DNA of 64,000 bases from an uncultured Anaeromusa sp. (GTDB taxonomy: Bacteria > Bacillota > Negativicutes > Anaeromusales > Anaeromusaceae): contig NZ_OY781460.1 in NCBI RefSeq assembly GCF_963676855.1, positions 1,349,501-1,413,500 of the forward strand, in the 5' to 3' direction. Made by a program: the position numbers and the translations under genes. The notes beneath the pieces are model-generated. The model worked only from the letters and a program-made list of their open reading frames with translations. It made no database searches and was not told the origin of the DNA. Within the stretch, counting starts at the first letter, position 1. Each line of letters starts with the position of its first letter. Below are positions 18,009 to 26,633 of this stretch, one piece after another.

Positions 18009-19490
18009 ATGCTGGTGCATCATTTAATATTTCAGGGACAACAAGATGATTTTGCTTTTCTGGGGGCTCGCGAGGAAGCGGTTACGTACGGGCAATTGCA
18101 AAATTATGTTGCAGTTTATCGCAACTTTTTTTACGCTCAGGGTATTCGGGCGGGAGAAAATATAGGCCTTTTTTCTAAAAACTGTGTGGAATTTGTGTAC
18201 AGCTATCTAGCTATTGTCAGTTTAGGGGCGGTCATAGTGCCTCTAAACTTTCAATTGACCGAGCAAGAAGTGGCATATATTTTGCAAGATGCCCAGGTAA
18301 CCCATCTGGTGACAGATCGGACCCTGGAGTTGCCTGTAGCTCTGTTGGTATTTGCGGAATTTAAAGAAGCGGTGTTGCTGGCGAACGATCCAGCGGCGCC
18401 GTTGCTGGAAGATAGCTCGGAAAACGAGCAGCGTCCCTGTACTATTATTTATACTTCCGGTACTACGGGAAAACCCAAAGGGGCGGTGCTGAGCCATCGC
18501 AATCTGCTTGGTAATGCACATTCTTACCGGCAGGTGCTGCCGATGGTTCCGAAGGATCGCGTGCTTTGCGTGCTGCCCATGTACCATTGTTTTGCCTGGA
18601 CTTGCTCTGTACTGACGACCTTGTTGGGTGGTGCGGCGATTACTATTTTGGATGCTTTTGCACCTAAAGAGACGCTGATGGCCATTCGCGAGTACCAGGT
18701 TACGGTTATCTATGCGGTGCCTACGATGTATAATGTGTTGCTGCGCACAGGCGAAGCAGAGGATTTGGCAAGCGTGCGCGCTTGTATTTCCGGCGGGGCG
18801 CCGTTGCCGGAAAAAATAGCTAAGCGGTTTCAAGAAAAATTTGGACAAGAAATTTTAGAAGGATATGGCTTGTCCGAAGCTTCGCCGGTGGTGAGCTTGA
18901 ATCCACCAGGCCGAGTAAAGCCTTGTTCCATCGGGCGTCCTCTTCCAGCGGTGACTGTGAAAATAGATGGCGGCAAAGGAGCCGTGCCGCCTGGAACGGT
19001 AGGGGAACTCTTGGTCCAAGGTCCCAATGTTATGTTGGGTTACTATAATCTGCCGCAGGAAACGGCGCGGGCTTTGCGGCAAGGTTGGCTGCATACGGGA
19101 GACTTGGCGTATCTTGATGGAGACGGATATATTTATATTGTTGATCGACTCAAAGATATGATTATTGTTAGTGGTGAAAACATCTATCCGCGGGAGATCG
19201 AAGAATTATTATATAAGTACCCCGGTGTTATAGAGGCTGCTGTTATTGGCGTACCGGATGAGTTGCGCGGGCAATCGACCCGGGCCTATCTCGTTTTTGC
19301 AGAAGGCCATGTTTTTAATAAAAAAGAGTTGCGCGATTATTTGCAGGCAGCTCTGGCAGCGTATAAGGTGCCTAAAGACTTTGTCGTGTTGGATGTGCTG
19401 CCGAAGAATCAGACCGGCAAGATTTTGAAGCGGGTTTTGCGTGACCGGGCGTTAGGTGAAGACGCGGATTCCGAAGCAAGCGAAGGATAA
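18009..19490 (+). CDS. Acyl-CoA synthetase / AMP-forming ligase
   Basis: 493 residues of the ANL superfamily. Signature elements: P-loop TIIYTSGTTGKPKGAVLSH, the GYGLSEASPVV motif, TGD with YLDGDGYIYIVDRLKDMI, and the C-terminal catalytic Lys in PKNQTGKILKRVL. It should activate a carboxylic (probably fatty) acid via an acyl-adenylate to its CoA ester; chain length cannot be read. ATG at 18009 is chosen; GTG at 18000 or TTG at 17985 are alternatives, none with a strong RBS. It follows the MFS gene by 75 bases and may have its own promoter (TATACT near 17954). Confidence 0.87.
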   Translation: MLVHHLIFQGQQDDFAFLGAREEAVTYGQLQNYVAVYRNFFYAQGIRAGENIGLFSKNCVEFVYSYLAIVSLGAVIVPLNFQLTEQEVAYILQDAQVTHLVTDRTLELPVALLVFAEFKEAVLLANDPAAPLLEDSSENEQRPCTIIYTSGTTGKPKGAVLSHRNLLGNAHSYRQVLPMVPKDRVLCVLPMYHCFAWTCSVLTTLLGGAAITILDAFAPKETLMAIREYQVTVIYAVPTMYNVLLRTGEAEDLASVRACISGGAPLPEKIAKRFQEKFGQEILEGYGLSEASPVVSLNPPGRVKPCSIGRPLPAVTVKIDGGKGAVPPGTVGELLVQGPNVMLGYYNLPQETARALRQGWLHTGDLAYLDGDGYIYIVDRLKDMIIVSGENIYPREIEELLYKYPGVIEAAVIGVPDELRGQSTRAYLVFAEGHVFNKKELRDYLQAALAAYKVPKDFVVLDVLPKNQTGKILKRVLRDRALGEDADSEASEG

Positions 19491-19507
19491 ACGTGTCATG
19501 GAATTAG

Positions 19508-19536
19508 TTGACAAATAAAAAATCCTTTTGTACAAT
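19508..19536 (+). promoter_or_regulatory. Strong promoter with no gene before the next terminator
   Basis: TTGACA (19508-19513), 17-base spacer, TACAAT (19531-19536). A terminator follows 31 bases later (19567-19601), so the predicted transcript would be only about 60 nt. Confidence 0.55.
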
Positions 19537-19566
19537 AGTAAAAAATAAATAATGATTGTTAATTGG

Positions 19567-19601
19567 AGGAGCCTGTCACCAAGGGCTCCTTCTGTTTTTT
19601 T
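19567..19601 (+). terminator. Terminator after the acyl-CoA synthetase region
   Basis: AGGAGCC (19567-19573) pairs with GGCTCCT (19584-19590), followed by a T-run to 19601. Confidence 0.72.
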
Positions 19602-19697
19602 ATCTGCATTTTGGCAACAAAAAAAGATCTGACATCCATTTGGCACCAACTGACCCACGGTCAGATTGACACCAACGGCGTTAGACCTTGAAAATAC

Positions 19698-19772
19698 TGG
19701 AGCGGGTAAAGGGATTCGAACCCTCGACCCACGGCTTGGGAAGCCGGTACTCTACCACTGAGCTACACCCGC
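19698..19772 (-). tRNA. tRNA-Gly (anticodon CCC)
   Basis: On the minus strand the gene starts GCGGGTGTAGCTCAGTGG and ends ACCCGCTCCA with CCA encoded. The acceptor stem, D-arm, anticodon loop TTCCCAA (anticodon CCC, reading GGG) and T-arm GGTTCGAATCC are all recognisable. The outermost anticodon-stem pair looks mismatched. 75 nt including CCA. Confidence 0.95.
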
Positions 19773-19986
19773 TCGAAAATATATCAAAACAATGCAATTT
19801 TGCTTGTTCCGACGAAGTTTATTATAGCTTATGGGGCCTGAAAAAACAAGCAGCAAAGCAGCTATTAAGCAAGGGAAGCAAAGAATAAAAGAGAGATTCT
19901 TAAAATGAGAGAGTGCAGGAGAAGCGGATGAAAAGAAGAATAGGGATGCAAAGCCTTGGAAAAGGTTATTCGATGGAGGTGACCTT

Positions 19987-21363
19987 ATGCGTAAAAGTCG
20001 CTTGAATTTGCGGATAGCACGGCAACTGCAAACGATGGTAACAGAGCCGTTTAAAAAGTTTATGCAAGCCAACTCACTAGGAGGAAATCTTCTTTTAGTG
20101 GCTTTGGTTATTGGCATGGTGTGGGCTAATTCCAGTTTTGCAGAGCAGTATTACGCATTATGGGAAGGATCGTATTTGGGCATTTTCCTGGATGGCTTTA
20201 TTTTGAAGAAAAGCTTGCATCATTGGCTCAATGACGGATTGATGGCAATTTTCTTCTTTTTAATCGGGTTGGAAATCAAAAGAGAGCTTCTTGTAGGAGA
20301 ACTATCGGTTTGGCGCAAAGCCTTGTTTCCTGTGGCCGCCGCTGCGGGCGGCATGATTATGCCTGCCGTGTTCTTTACTGTGCTGCAAGGCGGCAGTCCG
20401 GAGACTCTAAGAGGCTGGGCGATTCCTACGGCGACAGATATAGCTTTTGCTTTAGGCGTGTTATCTTTGCTGGGCAAGCGTGTGCCGGTTACGATGAAAA
20501 TTTTTCTGACGGCGTTAGCCATTGTGGATGATATCGGGGCGATTTTGTTAATTGGACTGTTTTATTCCCCGGCGCCAGTCTGGGGATGGCTGGGAGCTGG
20601 TGCGGGTATTTTTGCGTTCATGCTGTATTTAAATCGTTCTGGAGTTCGAAATGTAAGTTCTTATTTAGGGTTGGCCGTGTTGCTGTGGGGAGCGATCCTT
20701 TTTTCCGGCGTACATGCTACCTTGGCGGGCGTGCTAGCTGCCTTTGCTATTCCGGTACACACCCGAATTTCCAGGGCTAAGGCAGCGGAAAAGGGAAATT
20801 TATTGACACGGAAATTGCAGCTTCTAAGCTCTTCGGAGAAGAAAGTTTTAGCCGATCAGGTCTATCATGATGTGCTGGCTCAGATTGCTAAATTGTATCA
20901 AGACGCAGGCACTCCTTTACAGCGACTGGAGCATGCGTTGCATCCGACGGTTGCGTATGCTATTTTACCGTTGTTTGCGTTAGCCAACGGAGGGGTAACG
21001 ATTCAACCAGAATTATTGGGGAACGTGGCCGAGCCGTTGACGCTAGGAATCATTGCCGGGCTTTCGTTAGGAAAGCCTGTGGGAATTGTGAGCGTGTGCT
21101 GGTTCTTGGAGAAGCTAGGAGTTGCAGAGCGTCCTAGCGGCATGTCGTGGCGGCAGATGTGGTCGGCAGGATGCTTTGCCGGCATCGGGTTTACGATGGC
21201 TATTTTTATTGCTAATTTGGCCTTTGTAGAAGCGAACTTTTTGGAGTCGGCTAAATTGGCAATCCTTCTTGCTTCCTTAATATCCACTTTTTTGGGCGTG
21301 GGCTTGCTCTTTGGAAGTGGAAATGCTTTTAGAAACGGAGCCTTATTAGAAAAAGAGACATAA
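19987..21363 (+). CDS. nhaA: Na+/H+ antiporter NhaA
   Basis: 458-residue inner-membrane antiporter using the proton gradient to expel Na+. Conserved elements include the ATDIAFALGVL segment (the Asp corresponding to D133) and ALAIVDDIGAILLI, the Asp-Asp pair at the ion-binding site. About 12 membrane helices; the C-terminal half has GFTMAIFIANLAF. GGAGGTGA at 19975-19982 fixes the ATG at 19987. It is longer than E. coli NhaA (388 residues), with an extended cytoplasmic loop around residues 255-310. Confidence 0.96.
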   Translation: MRKSRLNLRIARQLQTMVTEPFKKFMQANSLGGNLLLVALVIGMVWANSSFAEQYYALWEGSYLGIFLDGFILKKSLHHWLNDGLMAIFFFLIGLEIKRELLVGELSVWRKALFPVAAAAGGMIMPAVFFTVLQGGSPETLRGWAIPTATDIAFALGVLSLLGKRVPVTMKIFLTALAIVDDIGAILLIGLFYSPAPVWGWLGAGAGIFAFMLYLNRSGVRNVSSYLGLAVLLWGAILFSGVHATLAGVLAAFAIPVHTRISRAKAAEKGNLLTRKLQLLSSSEKKVLADQVYHDVLAQIAKLYQDAGTPLQRLEHALHPTVAYAILPLFALANGGVTIQPELLGNVAEPLTLGIIAGLSLGKPVGIVSVCWFLEKLGVAERPSGMSWRQMWSAGCFAGIGFTMAIFIANLAFVEANFLESAKLAILLASLISTFLGVGLLFGSGNAFRNGALLEKET

Positions 21364-21371
21364 TGAACGTG

Positions 21372-21415
21372 AAAACTGCCGCTAACAAGCGAAAATGCTT
21401 GTCAACGGCAGTTTT
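21372..21415 (+). terminator. Terminator after nhaA
   Basis: AAAACTGCCG (21372-21381) pairs with CGGCAGTTTT (21406-21415); an inner stem ACAAGC/GCTTGT extends the hairpin. Confidence 0.82.
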
Positions 21416-21513
21416 GATTTATATTGTGTAAATTTTTAAGCTGGAAAACAGGGTTTAGATAAGCTGTCTCGAATTTCTTATAAGCGACCAAACTGCGGTG
21501 TTGCTAACATTTT

Positions 21514-21735
21514 TTAGGAAGTAAGTTTGGCGCAGATAGAGTCATAGCGTTTTCGAAGTTGACGCTCAAAAAATGCAAAAATGGCAACGACGAAAAGATA
21601 AGCAAAAGAAACCAGAAAGAGCGTGGTTATGTCGTAATCTTGATAGATCAGAACAAAAGCGGCGTACACATAGCCGATGACTAAACCGTATTTGCAGATG
21701 GATAACATGCGGATTAGTGTATCAAGGTATTTCAT
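21514..21735 (-). CDS. Small two-helix membrane protein, unknown function
   Basis: 73 residues with two clear hydrophobic segments (YGLVIGYVYAAFVLIY and TLFLVSFAYLFVVAIFAFF) and a basic C-terminal tail (ERQLRKRYDS). I do not recognise a family. The start at 21735 is supported by AAGGAGG just upstream on the minus strand; the frame extends 27 codons further but without a second RBS. It is divergent from the Crp/Fnr regulator. Confidence 0.65.
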   Translation of the reverse strand: MKYLDTLIRMLSICKYGLVIGYVYAAFVLIYQDYDITTLFLVSFAYLFVVAIFAFFERQLRKRYDSICAKLTS

Positions 21736-21845
21736 AGATGCCTCCTTGGGATTTTCATGCAAGAACAGATAGGATAACATTAAAGTCATTCTAACATGTT
21801 TGACTAGGGACAGCAACTAAATGAAGGAAACGGTAGGGATGAGGA

Positions 21846-22520
21846 ATGGAATATTTGAAACAGGTACCGTTGTTCAGCGATTTGCCGCCAGAAGTCCTGC
21901 AGCGCATTGATACAGTGGTTTTGGAACGGACTTATAAAAAAGGCGAAAGCATTTTTATGGAAGGAGAACCAGGGCAAGGCCTTCATTTTGTGCGTACTGG
22001 GCGAGTGAAAATTGTTAAAACGGCGGAAGACGGGCGAGAGCATATTATCAAATTTCTAAAGGCTGGAGAGATTTTTGCGGAAGTGCTTTTATTTAACCAC
22101 CTGCCTTATCCGGCTGCTTCGGTAGCGGTGGAAAATAGCCGGATTGGCTTGATTCGCAATGAGGACCTGGAAATGTTGATTTTGGAAAATAACGCCTTAG
22201 CGTTGCTTTTGATTCGCTCGTTGAGTCAGCGCCTGCTTTATGCCCAGCAAAAGATCAAAGAATTAGCGTTGCAGGATGTGCCCGCTCGGACAGCGGAACT
22301 GTTGCTGCGTCTGAGCAGGGAACAGGGAAAACGAGACCCAGCAGGGAAGCCGCTTTTAGAACTGCCGGAGTCTAGGCAAGAATTGGCCGGCTTGATGGGA
22401 ACCTCAAGGGAGACCTTGAGTCGTACGTTAAGCGATTTTAAAAAACGCAAGTTGATTTCTATGGAAGGAAATCGAATTGTGCTGCTACAAGAGGAACAGC
22501 TTATCGAGTTGTCTTCTTGA
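21846..22520 (+). CDS. Crp/Fnr-family transcriptional regulator
   Basis: 224 residues. An N-terminal cyclic-nucleotide-binding-like beta-roll (LFSDLPPEVLQRIDTV, then FMEGEPGQGLHFVRTGRVKI, of which GEPGQGLHFVRTGRVK is typical) is followed by a dimer helix (ALLLIRSLSQRLLYAQQKI) and a helix-turn-helix with recognition part SRQELAGLMGTSRETLSRTL. It lacks the N-terminal Cys cluster of Fnr, so it is not an obvious iron-sulphur oxygen sensor. The effector is unknown. The next gene's promoter overlaps its stop codon. Confidence 0.9.
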   Translation: MEYLKQVPLFSDLPPEVLQRIDTVVLERTYKKGESIFMEGEPGQGLHFVRTGRVKIVKTAEDGREHIIKFLKAGEIFAEVLLFNHLPYPAASVAVENSRIGLIRNEDLEMLILENNALALLLIRSLSQRLLYAQQKIKELALQDVPARTAELLLRLSREQGKRDPAGKPLLELPESRQELAGLMGTSRETLSRTLSDFKKRKLISMEGNRIVLLQEEQLIELSS

Positions 22521-22545
22521 CAAGAGAAAAACGGTATTTTATAAT
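22517..22545 (+). promoter_or_regulatory. Consensus promoter for tadA and tRNA-Ser
   Basis: TTGACA (22517-22522) and TATAAT (22540-22545) with a 17-base spacer, both perfect consensus. It overlaps the stop of the Crp/Fnr gene and lies 28 bases before tadA. Confidence 0.82.
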
Positions 22546-22573
22546 ACCCCCAGCATGAAAACGGAGGCTGGAT

Positions 22574-23038
22574 ATGCTGCAGCAAGAACAGGATGACTAT
22601 TACATGGGCTTAGCATTGGAAGAGGCGCGCAAAGCCGCAGAAAAAGGAGAAATTCCCATCGGGGCCGTATTGGTCCATGACGGCCAAGTATTGGCGATGG
22701 CGCACAATCTTCGCGAAACCGGCCACGACGGTACGGCTCATGCGGAGATGCTGGCGATCCGCCAAGGCTGTGCTGAATTGTCTCGCTGGCGTTTGACTGG
22801 GACAACGCTTTATGTTACAATTGAGCCGTGTTCGATGTGTGCGGGAGCCCTCGTAAATAGCCGTGTTACGCGCCTTGTCTATGGCAGCGCGGACAGCAAG
22901 GCTGGTGCTGTGGAGTCTTTGTTCAATATCGTACAACATCCTGCATTGAACCATTGCTTGGAGGTTACCTCCGGAGTGCGGCAGGAAGAATGCGCTGGGA
23001 TTATGAAAGAATTCTTTCGGCAACGGCGCAAAAAATAG
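22574..23038 (+). CDS. tadA: tRNA-specific adenosine deaminase TadA
   Basis: 154-residue zinc deaminase converting the wobble adenosine of tRNA-Arg(ACG) to inosine. The zinc site is complete: TAHAEMLAIRQG (His and catalytic Glu) and TIEPCSMCAGALV (PCxxC). The YGSADSKAGAVESLFN segment is typical of TadA. It ends five bases before the tRNA-Ser gene, so the two may be co-transcribed from the promoter at 22517. Confidence 0.95.
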   Translation: MLQQEQDDYYMGLALEEARKAAEKGEIPIGAVLVHDGQVLAMAHNLRETGHDGTAHAEMLAIRQGCAELSRWRLTGTTLYVTIEPCSMCAGALVNSRVTRLVYGSADSKAGAVESLFNIVQHPALNHCLEVTSGVRQEECAGIMKEFFRQRRKK

Positions 23039-23043
23039 CATTT

Positions 23044-23139
<96 letters not shown>

Positions 23140-23148
23140 CGGGTTTGA

Positions 23149-23176
23149 AGCCTTCGCAGATTTGCGAAGGCTTTTG
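23149..23176 (+). terminator. Terminator after tRNA-Ser
   Basis: AGCCTTCGCA (23149-23158) pairs with TGCGAAGGCT (23163-23172), followed by T residues. It has the same placement as the hairpin after attR (49317), which ends differently in sequence. Confidence 0.72.
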
Positions 23177-23188
23177 TTTTTGCTTTCC

Positions 23189-23209
23189 TGGCAACAAGGC
23201 TGGCAACAA
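23189..23209 (+). repeat. Tandem TGGCAACAA repeats near attL
   Basis: Two copies of TGGCAACAA at 23189-23197 and 23201-23209, 12 bases apart. The same 12-base-spaced pair occurs near attR (49086 and 49098). Their symmetric placement inside the two island ends suggests arm-type binding sites for the integrase N-terminal domain. Confidence 0.6.
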
Positions 23210-23248
23210 AAGAGCCGCAGCTCATATTTTGAACTTGCGGCTTTTTTG

Positions 23249-24418
23249 TTAGTCTAAAATGAAAGAGGCAATGGTTTCGGAATAACGTCTTGCTAAGGGC
23301 TCGTTTACGTGGGAATAAGTGTTAGCGGTTATCGATATTGTTGAATGGCCGAGGAGCTCAGATACTACTTTTAACGGGACGTTGTTTTCTAACGATAAGG
23401 TGGCATAAGTGTGTCGTAGCTCGTGGAAGTGGATTTTAGTGACAGGCAGTTCGTTCAAAACCCTGGTAAAACGATGCGTAATATAGTTTGGCGAATAGGC
23501 ACTGCCGTTTTCTTTGCAACAGACAAAACCGTTGTTTTGGTACTCTTTGCCAAGAACTATGCGATTTGCTTCTTGTTTTTCTTTTTCAGCCAAAAGAATC
23601 TCTCTGATCTTTGGTGGCATAGGAAGATTGCGAGAGCTGTTTTTGGTTTTTGGCGTTTGGAGAATTGGGCCAAACGAAGTCATGACAAGCGTTTTTCGTA
23701 TGGAAATTGTTCCGGTTTCAAAGTTGACATGCTCCCAACAAAGTCCAAGAGCCTCTGCGCGACGTAGACCAAGCGCAACGGATAAAGAGACGGGAAGAAA
23801 CAAAGAAGTATCCTTAATGTGATTCCGGACAATATCGACCTCGTTTTTGGTAAGCGTGCTGTGGATGGTTTCTGTTTTTCCGCTTACTTTGATACCTCGG
23901 CAGGGGTTTTCACGGATGATTTTTGCAAGGACGGCGTCTTCAAGTGCTTTGTGAAAGCCTCTCTTTATGTTTCGGATACTGTTAAGCGCCATTGGTTTCA
24001 TACCGGGAGATGGGTGACGCAAGTTTAGAAAAAAAGAATTGATGAGGTTATAGTCTAGTTTGTGAAGGCGGATTTGACCTAGTTTTTCTTTGATGATGCG
24101 GACGCTGTTTCGGTATCCATCAATAGTGGTTTGTTTTAGACGCGACGTAACAACATAGTGTTCTTGCCAATAATCCAGATATTCTCCCAGCGTAATCTGA
24201 TCATCAATCGGCGTTTGCGCTTTTTCCAGCTCTCTCTCTTTAGCGCGGCGGAATTCATTCGCTTCTTGGACCGTGGGAAAATTGCGTCGCGATGATTGCT
24301 TTGTTTTTCCCATTCTATCAAGGTAGCGAAACACTACGCGATAAGGAGCTTCGCCAGTCTTTTGGTCCGGGTATACGCCTGAGATAGGTGTGCTGTCGAT
24401 ATTACTTTTTCTAGCCAT
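23249..24418 (-). CDS. Tyrosine-type site-specific integrase
   Basis: 389-residue phage/ICE integrase. An N-terminal arm-binding region (PYRVVFRYLDRMGKTKQSS) is followed by a SAM-like core-binding domain (GEYLDYWQEHYV onward) and the catalytic domain. The catalytic residues are visible: Arg in SVALGLRRAEALGL, HELRHTYATLS with the HxxR, GHSTISIT with His, and the Tyr nucleophile in TANTYSHV. It starts the left end of the island beside its tRNA-Ser target, reading toward the tRNA. It overlaps the excisionase gene by 8 bases, so the two are translationally coupled. Confidence 0.95.
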   Translation of the reverse strand: MARKSNIDSTPISGVYPDQKTGEAPYRVVFRYLDRMGKTKQSSRRNFPTVQEANEFRRAKERELEKAQTPIDDQITLGEYLDYWQEHYVVTSRLKQTTIDGYRNSVRIIKEKLGQIRLHKLDYNLINSFFLNLRHPSPGMKPMALNSIRNIKRGFHKALEDAVLAKIIRENPCRGIKVSGKTETIHSTLTKNEVDIVRNHIKDTSLFLPVSLSVALGLRRAEALGLCWEHVNFETGTISIRKTLVMTSFGPILQTPKTKNSSRNLPMPPKIREILLAEKEKQEANRIVLGKEYQNNGFVCCKENGSAYSPNYITHRFTRVLNELPVTKIHFHELRHTYATLSLENNVPLKVVSELLGHSTISITANTYSHVNEPLARRYSETIASFILD

Positions 24419-24635
24419 TGGTTACTACTCCTTTCGATTGCTCCGAGATTGTGTCAGCTAGTCCGTCAAGCCATGTGAAGAACGGCTGGCAGGGGATACG
24501 CCACGACCTACCGATATTTACCACTCGGAATGGAGGGTTTTTTTTGACGAGGGAATAGGCACTATTGCGGCTGATTTGAAGGATTTCAATTAAATCTTCA
24601 ACGAGCAGGGTCTCTTTTTCGCGTTTGTTGTTCAT
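24411..24635 (-). CDS. AlpA/excisionase-type helix-turn-helix protein
   Basis: 74 residues of the MerR-like excisionase family (HTH_17). The core LLVEDLIEILQISRNSAYSLVK then RVVNIGRSWRIP is diagnostic. Such proteins direct the integrase toward excision. It is directly upstream of and overlapping the integrase. AAGGAG lies about 13 bases upstream of the ATG on the minus strand. Confidence 0.85.
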   Translation of the reverse strand: MNNKREKETLLVEDLIEILQISRNSAYSLVKKNPPFRVVNIGRSWRIPCQPFFTWLDGLADTISEQSKGVVTNG

Positions 24636-25043
24636 GGTTATATACCGCTCCTTTTTGAATGCTGCTATTGCAGTTCTTGTTTATGGCGGCATACGCAGAT
24701 GCGTTGCATGTTATCGAAAGTGCTTTTGTCGGTTGGTTCATAGGATACGGAACCGAGATAATCTTTTAGTGTTGAAAAGCTTTTAAGCTGCGTTCTGGCA
24801 ATGACTCCTTTCGTTTTGAAACTATTCCAAGAAAACTAAAAGCGCGACACGTACAGCAATAGCGAACCATCATGAGGATGGTCAGCTCTTGACTGCGCGT
24901 GTCGCGCAATTTTATCTTTTGTCTTTCCCTGGCAAAGAAATGATATGAAATTGTCTGATGATTTTGTCGGGATAAGTTGTGTGTGTGATACGATTGCCAT
25001 TCTACATGGTGCGAAACGGTTTTGTCAAGTGGGGGAGAAAAAT
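24636..25043. other. Intergenic stretch with a long hairpin
   Basis: 408 bases without a supported gene. The only clear structure is the inverted repeat GCGCGACACG (24842-24851) with CGTGTCGCGC (24898-24907), enclosing a smaller ACCATC/GATGGT stem. On the minus strand the outer stem is followed by a T-rich run (TTTTAGTTTTC), so it probably ends transcription from the Cys-rich gene at 25044. Confidence 0.55.
24842..24907 (-). terminator. Large inverted repeat, probable minus-strand terminator
   Basis: 10-bp perfect arms 24842-24851 and 24898-24907 with a nested stem in the 46-base loop. On the minus strand the left arm is followed by TTTTAGTTTTC. A structured regulatory RNA or recombination site is an alternative. 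Confidence 0.5.
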
Positions 25044-25364
25044 TTATTGGAGGGAAAGATAGATGTCCTCAGCGCAGTTGCAGCAGCGGTGATGTTCCTC
25101 CCAACAGCGCTCGCCAGTTTGTCTGGTAGCAACGTAGGTGCCTGGCTCTTCTGTAATCAGGCGATGTGGACAATGCTCGCAAGGGTCGGCGCCCACGCCG
25201 TCGAGCAGAAAACGCTGGACGGCGGCAAAATGGATGCAGGTTGGCGGTATCTCCGATTCGTTTTCAAGGGGGCCTGGAACAAAGAGCGCGCAAGATTCTT
25301 CGTAGACAGGCTGGCGGAGTTGGCTTCCGCATTTTGGACATTTGGATTCGTGATTGTTTTTCAT
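25044..25364 (-). CDS. Cys-rich (zinc-finger-like) protein, unknown function
   Basis: 106 residues with a zinc-ribbon-like start (MKNNHESKCPKCGSQLRQP) and further cysteine/histidine groups (PTCIHF, PCEHCPHRL, CCNCAED). I do not recognise a family; small metal-binding proteins of this type are common in mobile islands. AAGGAG precedes the ATG at 25364 on the minus strand, supporting expression. Located between the excisionase and the divergent regulator module. Confidence 0.6.
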   Translation of the reverse strand: MKNNHESKCPKCGSQLRQPVYEESCALFVPGPLENESEIPPTCIHFAAVQRFLLDGVGADPCEHCPHRLITEEPGTYVATRQTGERCWEEHHRCCNCAEDIYLSLQ

Positions 25365-25887
25365 AAGGCATTTCTCCTTTGTTCATTTTCGATGACATTT
25401 AATGAAAGAAAAGTGAATTGAGGGATTGGAAATTTTGGGAAAGGGGCTTGGTGTTAAGGTGAGGATGACTTGATGGAGGAAGAGCAAAGGAAGGTGCGAG
25501 GGGAAGCTTTGCCGAAGCGATTTCTGTTCCGCATTGTTGCCGTAATCCCCGTAGCTGGAGGACCAGGTGGTCTTGTGCGCCGCAGGGGCAATGCCTAGAT
25601 TCCCCGTAGGGGAAGAAAAAGATTTCCAAGGGGGTTGCGTTGTTGATGTGTGAAGTGATACAATAAATATTGTCGCCAACGCACACCGTGGCGATATCAC
25701 GATAAAGCAGACAATACAGAGATGTACTGAAACTGCTACTACACTAAAGAGAAAGCGCCTCTCGAGGCGTCAAAGTAACTGTATAAGCAAGAGTTGTCTT
25801 GCTGTACCTTACTTAGACGTACCCGGGAGGCGCTATTTGTTTTCCCCAGACATGAATCCCCACAAAAAATTTTAGGAGCGTGACAAC
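25365..25887. other. Divergent regulatory region of the island
   Basis: 523 bases between the leftward and rightward island genes. No reading frame here has a credible start and RBS. It contains the structured repeat at 25754-25834. As the divergent junction between the int/xis side and the replication side, it should hold the promoters and operators for the island regulators. Confidence 0.5.
25754..25834 (+). repeat. Folded element ahead of the HTH gene (RNA or terminator)
   Basis: AGCGCCTC (25754-25761) pairs with GAGGCGCT (25827-25834); inside, CAAGA/TCTTG forms a second stem. The T-rich stretch ATTTGTTTT follows the closing arm. It may be an attenuator in the leader of the gene at 25888, or a small structured RNA. 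Confidence 0.4.
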
Positions 25888-26274
25888 ATGAATTTGATGG
25901 AAGACTTAATTGCACAAGAATTAGGAAGAAAGTACAGAGAGGCGGCAATAAGGGAGTATATTCTTAATAACGAAGAGCGTTGGATGGATGAAGGCGAAGA
26001 AATTTGCAGTCGTAGAGAAGCGTTAGGCCTAACAGCTGCCGCCTTTGCCAAAGAAGTGAACTTAGATCCTAGACGGTTGCGAAAACTGGAATGGGGAAAG
26101 CCTGTTCGGAATGGCGATATCTTGCGGAGACTGTGTACGGCTGAGCTGGCGCACCAGGAGATGCGGGCTGCCTATGCGCAGGTCATACGGGAAAATGAGA
26201 TTCTTCGGCAGCACGTACAAAAGAAAGAACCAAGAATTCGTCCAGTGCTGAAGAAGGGACGGAGTGTAATTTAA
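25888..26274 (+). CDS. XRE-like helix-turn-helix protein
   Basis: 128 residues. The central part SRREALGLTAAAFAKEVNLDPRRLRKLEWG reads as a lambda-repressor-like HTH (AFAKEVNLDPRRLRKLE). The N-terminus is helical and acidic and the C-terminus a likely coiled coil (ENEILRQHVQKKE) ending in basic residues. AGGAGCG is 9 bases upstream of the ATG. Position at the start of the rightward operon suggests an island regulator. Confidence 0.65.
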   Translation: MNLMEDLIAQELGRKYREAAIREYILNNEERWMDEGEEICSRREALGLTAAAFAKEVNLDPRRLRKLEWGKPVRNGDILRRLCTAELAHQEMRAAYAQVIRENEILRQHVQKKEPRIRPVLKKGRSVI

Positions 26275-26405
26275 CCTGGAGGAACTGGCCCCCCGGGGGC
26301 ACTAATTCTCAGCGGCAAGCAATGCAGAAGTTGATATGGTAATGGAACGGCATGATGAATTTTGAATGTCCTATGGTTGCATTTTTGCAATAGGCGAAGA
26401 GAGGG

Positions 26406-26618
26406 ATGATGAAATTGACCAACATAAATTTGGCGCTCTTGCGGCGCTTGCGATATGGAAAGAAGCTTTCACGCAAGGCCGTGGGGGAAGCCTTAGGCAA
26501 AGACCCGATTACGGTTTGGCGATATGAAAAGGGCAAGACTTCAATTAAGGCTGATGTGCTCTTTCAACTGGCCGATTTGTATGGGGCGTCGTTGAACGAC
26601 CTCTACATCCATGAATAA
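26406..26618 (+). CDS. Small XRE-family regulator
   Basis: 70 residues, a single HTH domain: LLRRLRYGKKLSRKAVGEAL, then KDPITVWRYEKGKTSI and FQLADLYGASLNDLY. This is the compact Cro/CI-type fold, probably controlling the island replication genes. Start at 26406 or the adjacent ATG at 26409; GAGGG lies just upstream. Confidence 0.85.
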   Translation: MMKLTNINLALLRRLRYGKKLSRKAVGEALGKDPITVWRYEKGKTSIKADVLFQLADLYGASLNDLYIHE

Positions 26619-26633
26619 GATGTAACCAGAGAG

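Noticed and set aside
19611..19680. IS21-like insertion-sequence end near tRNA-Gly
   Set aside because: Only a short TTGGCACC / TGACACC similarity with a small inverted repeat; no transposase and no second end were found.
25383..25700. Overlapping minus-strand frames (95-105 codons) upstream of the HTH gene
   Set aside because: No ribosome sites, Pro/Ser/His-rich composition typical of chance frames, and they fall in the divergent regulatory region.
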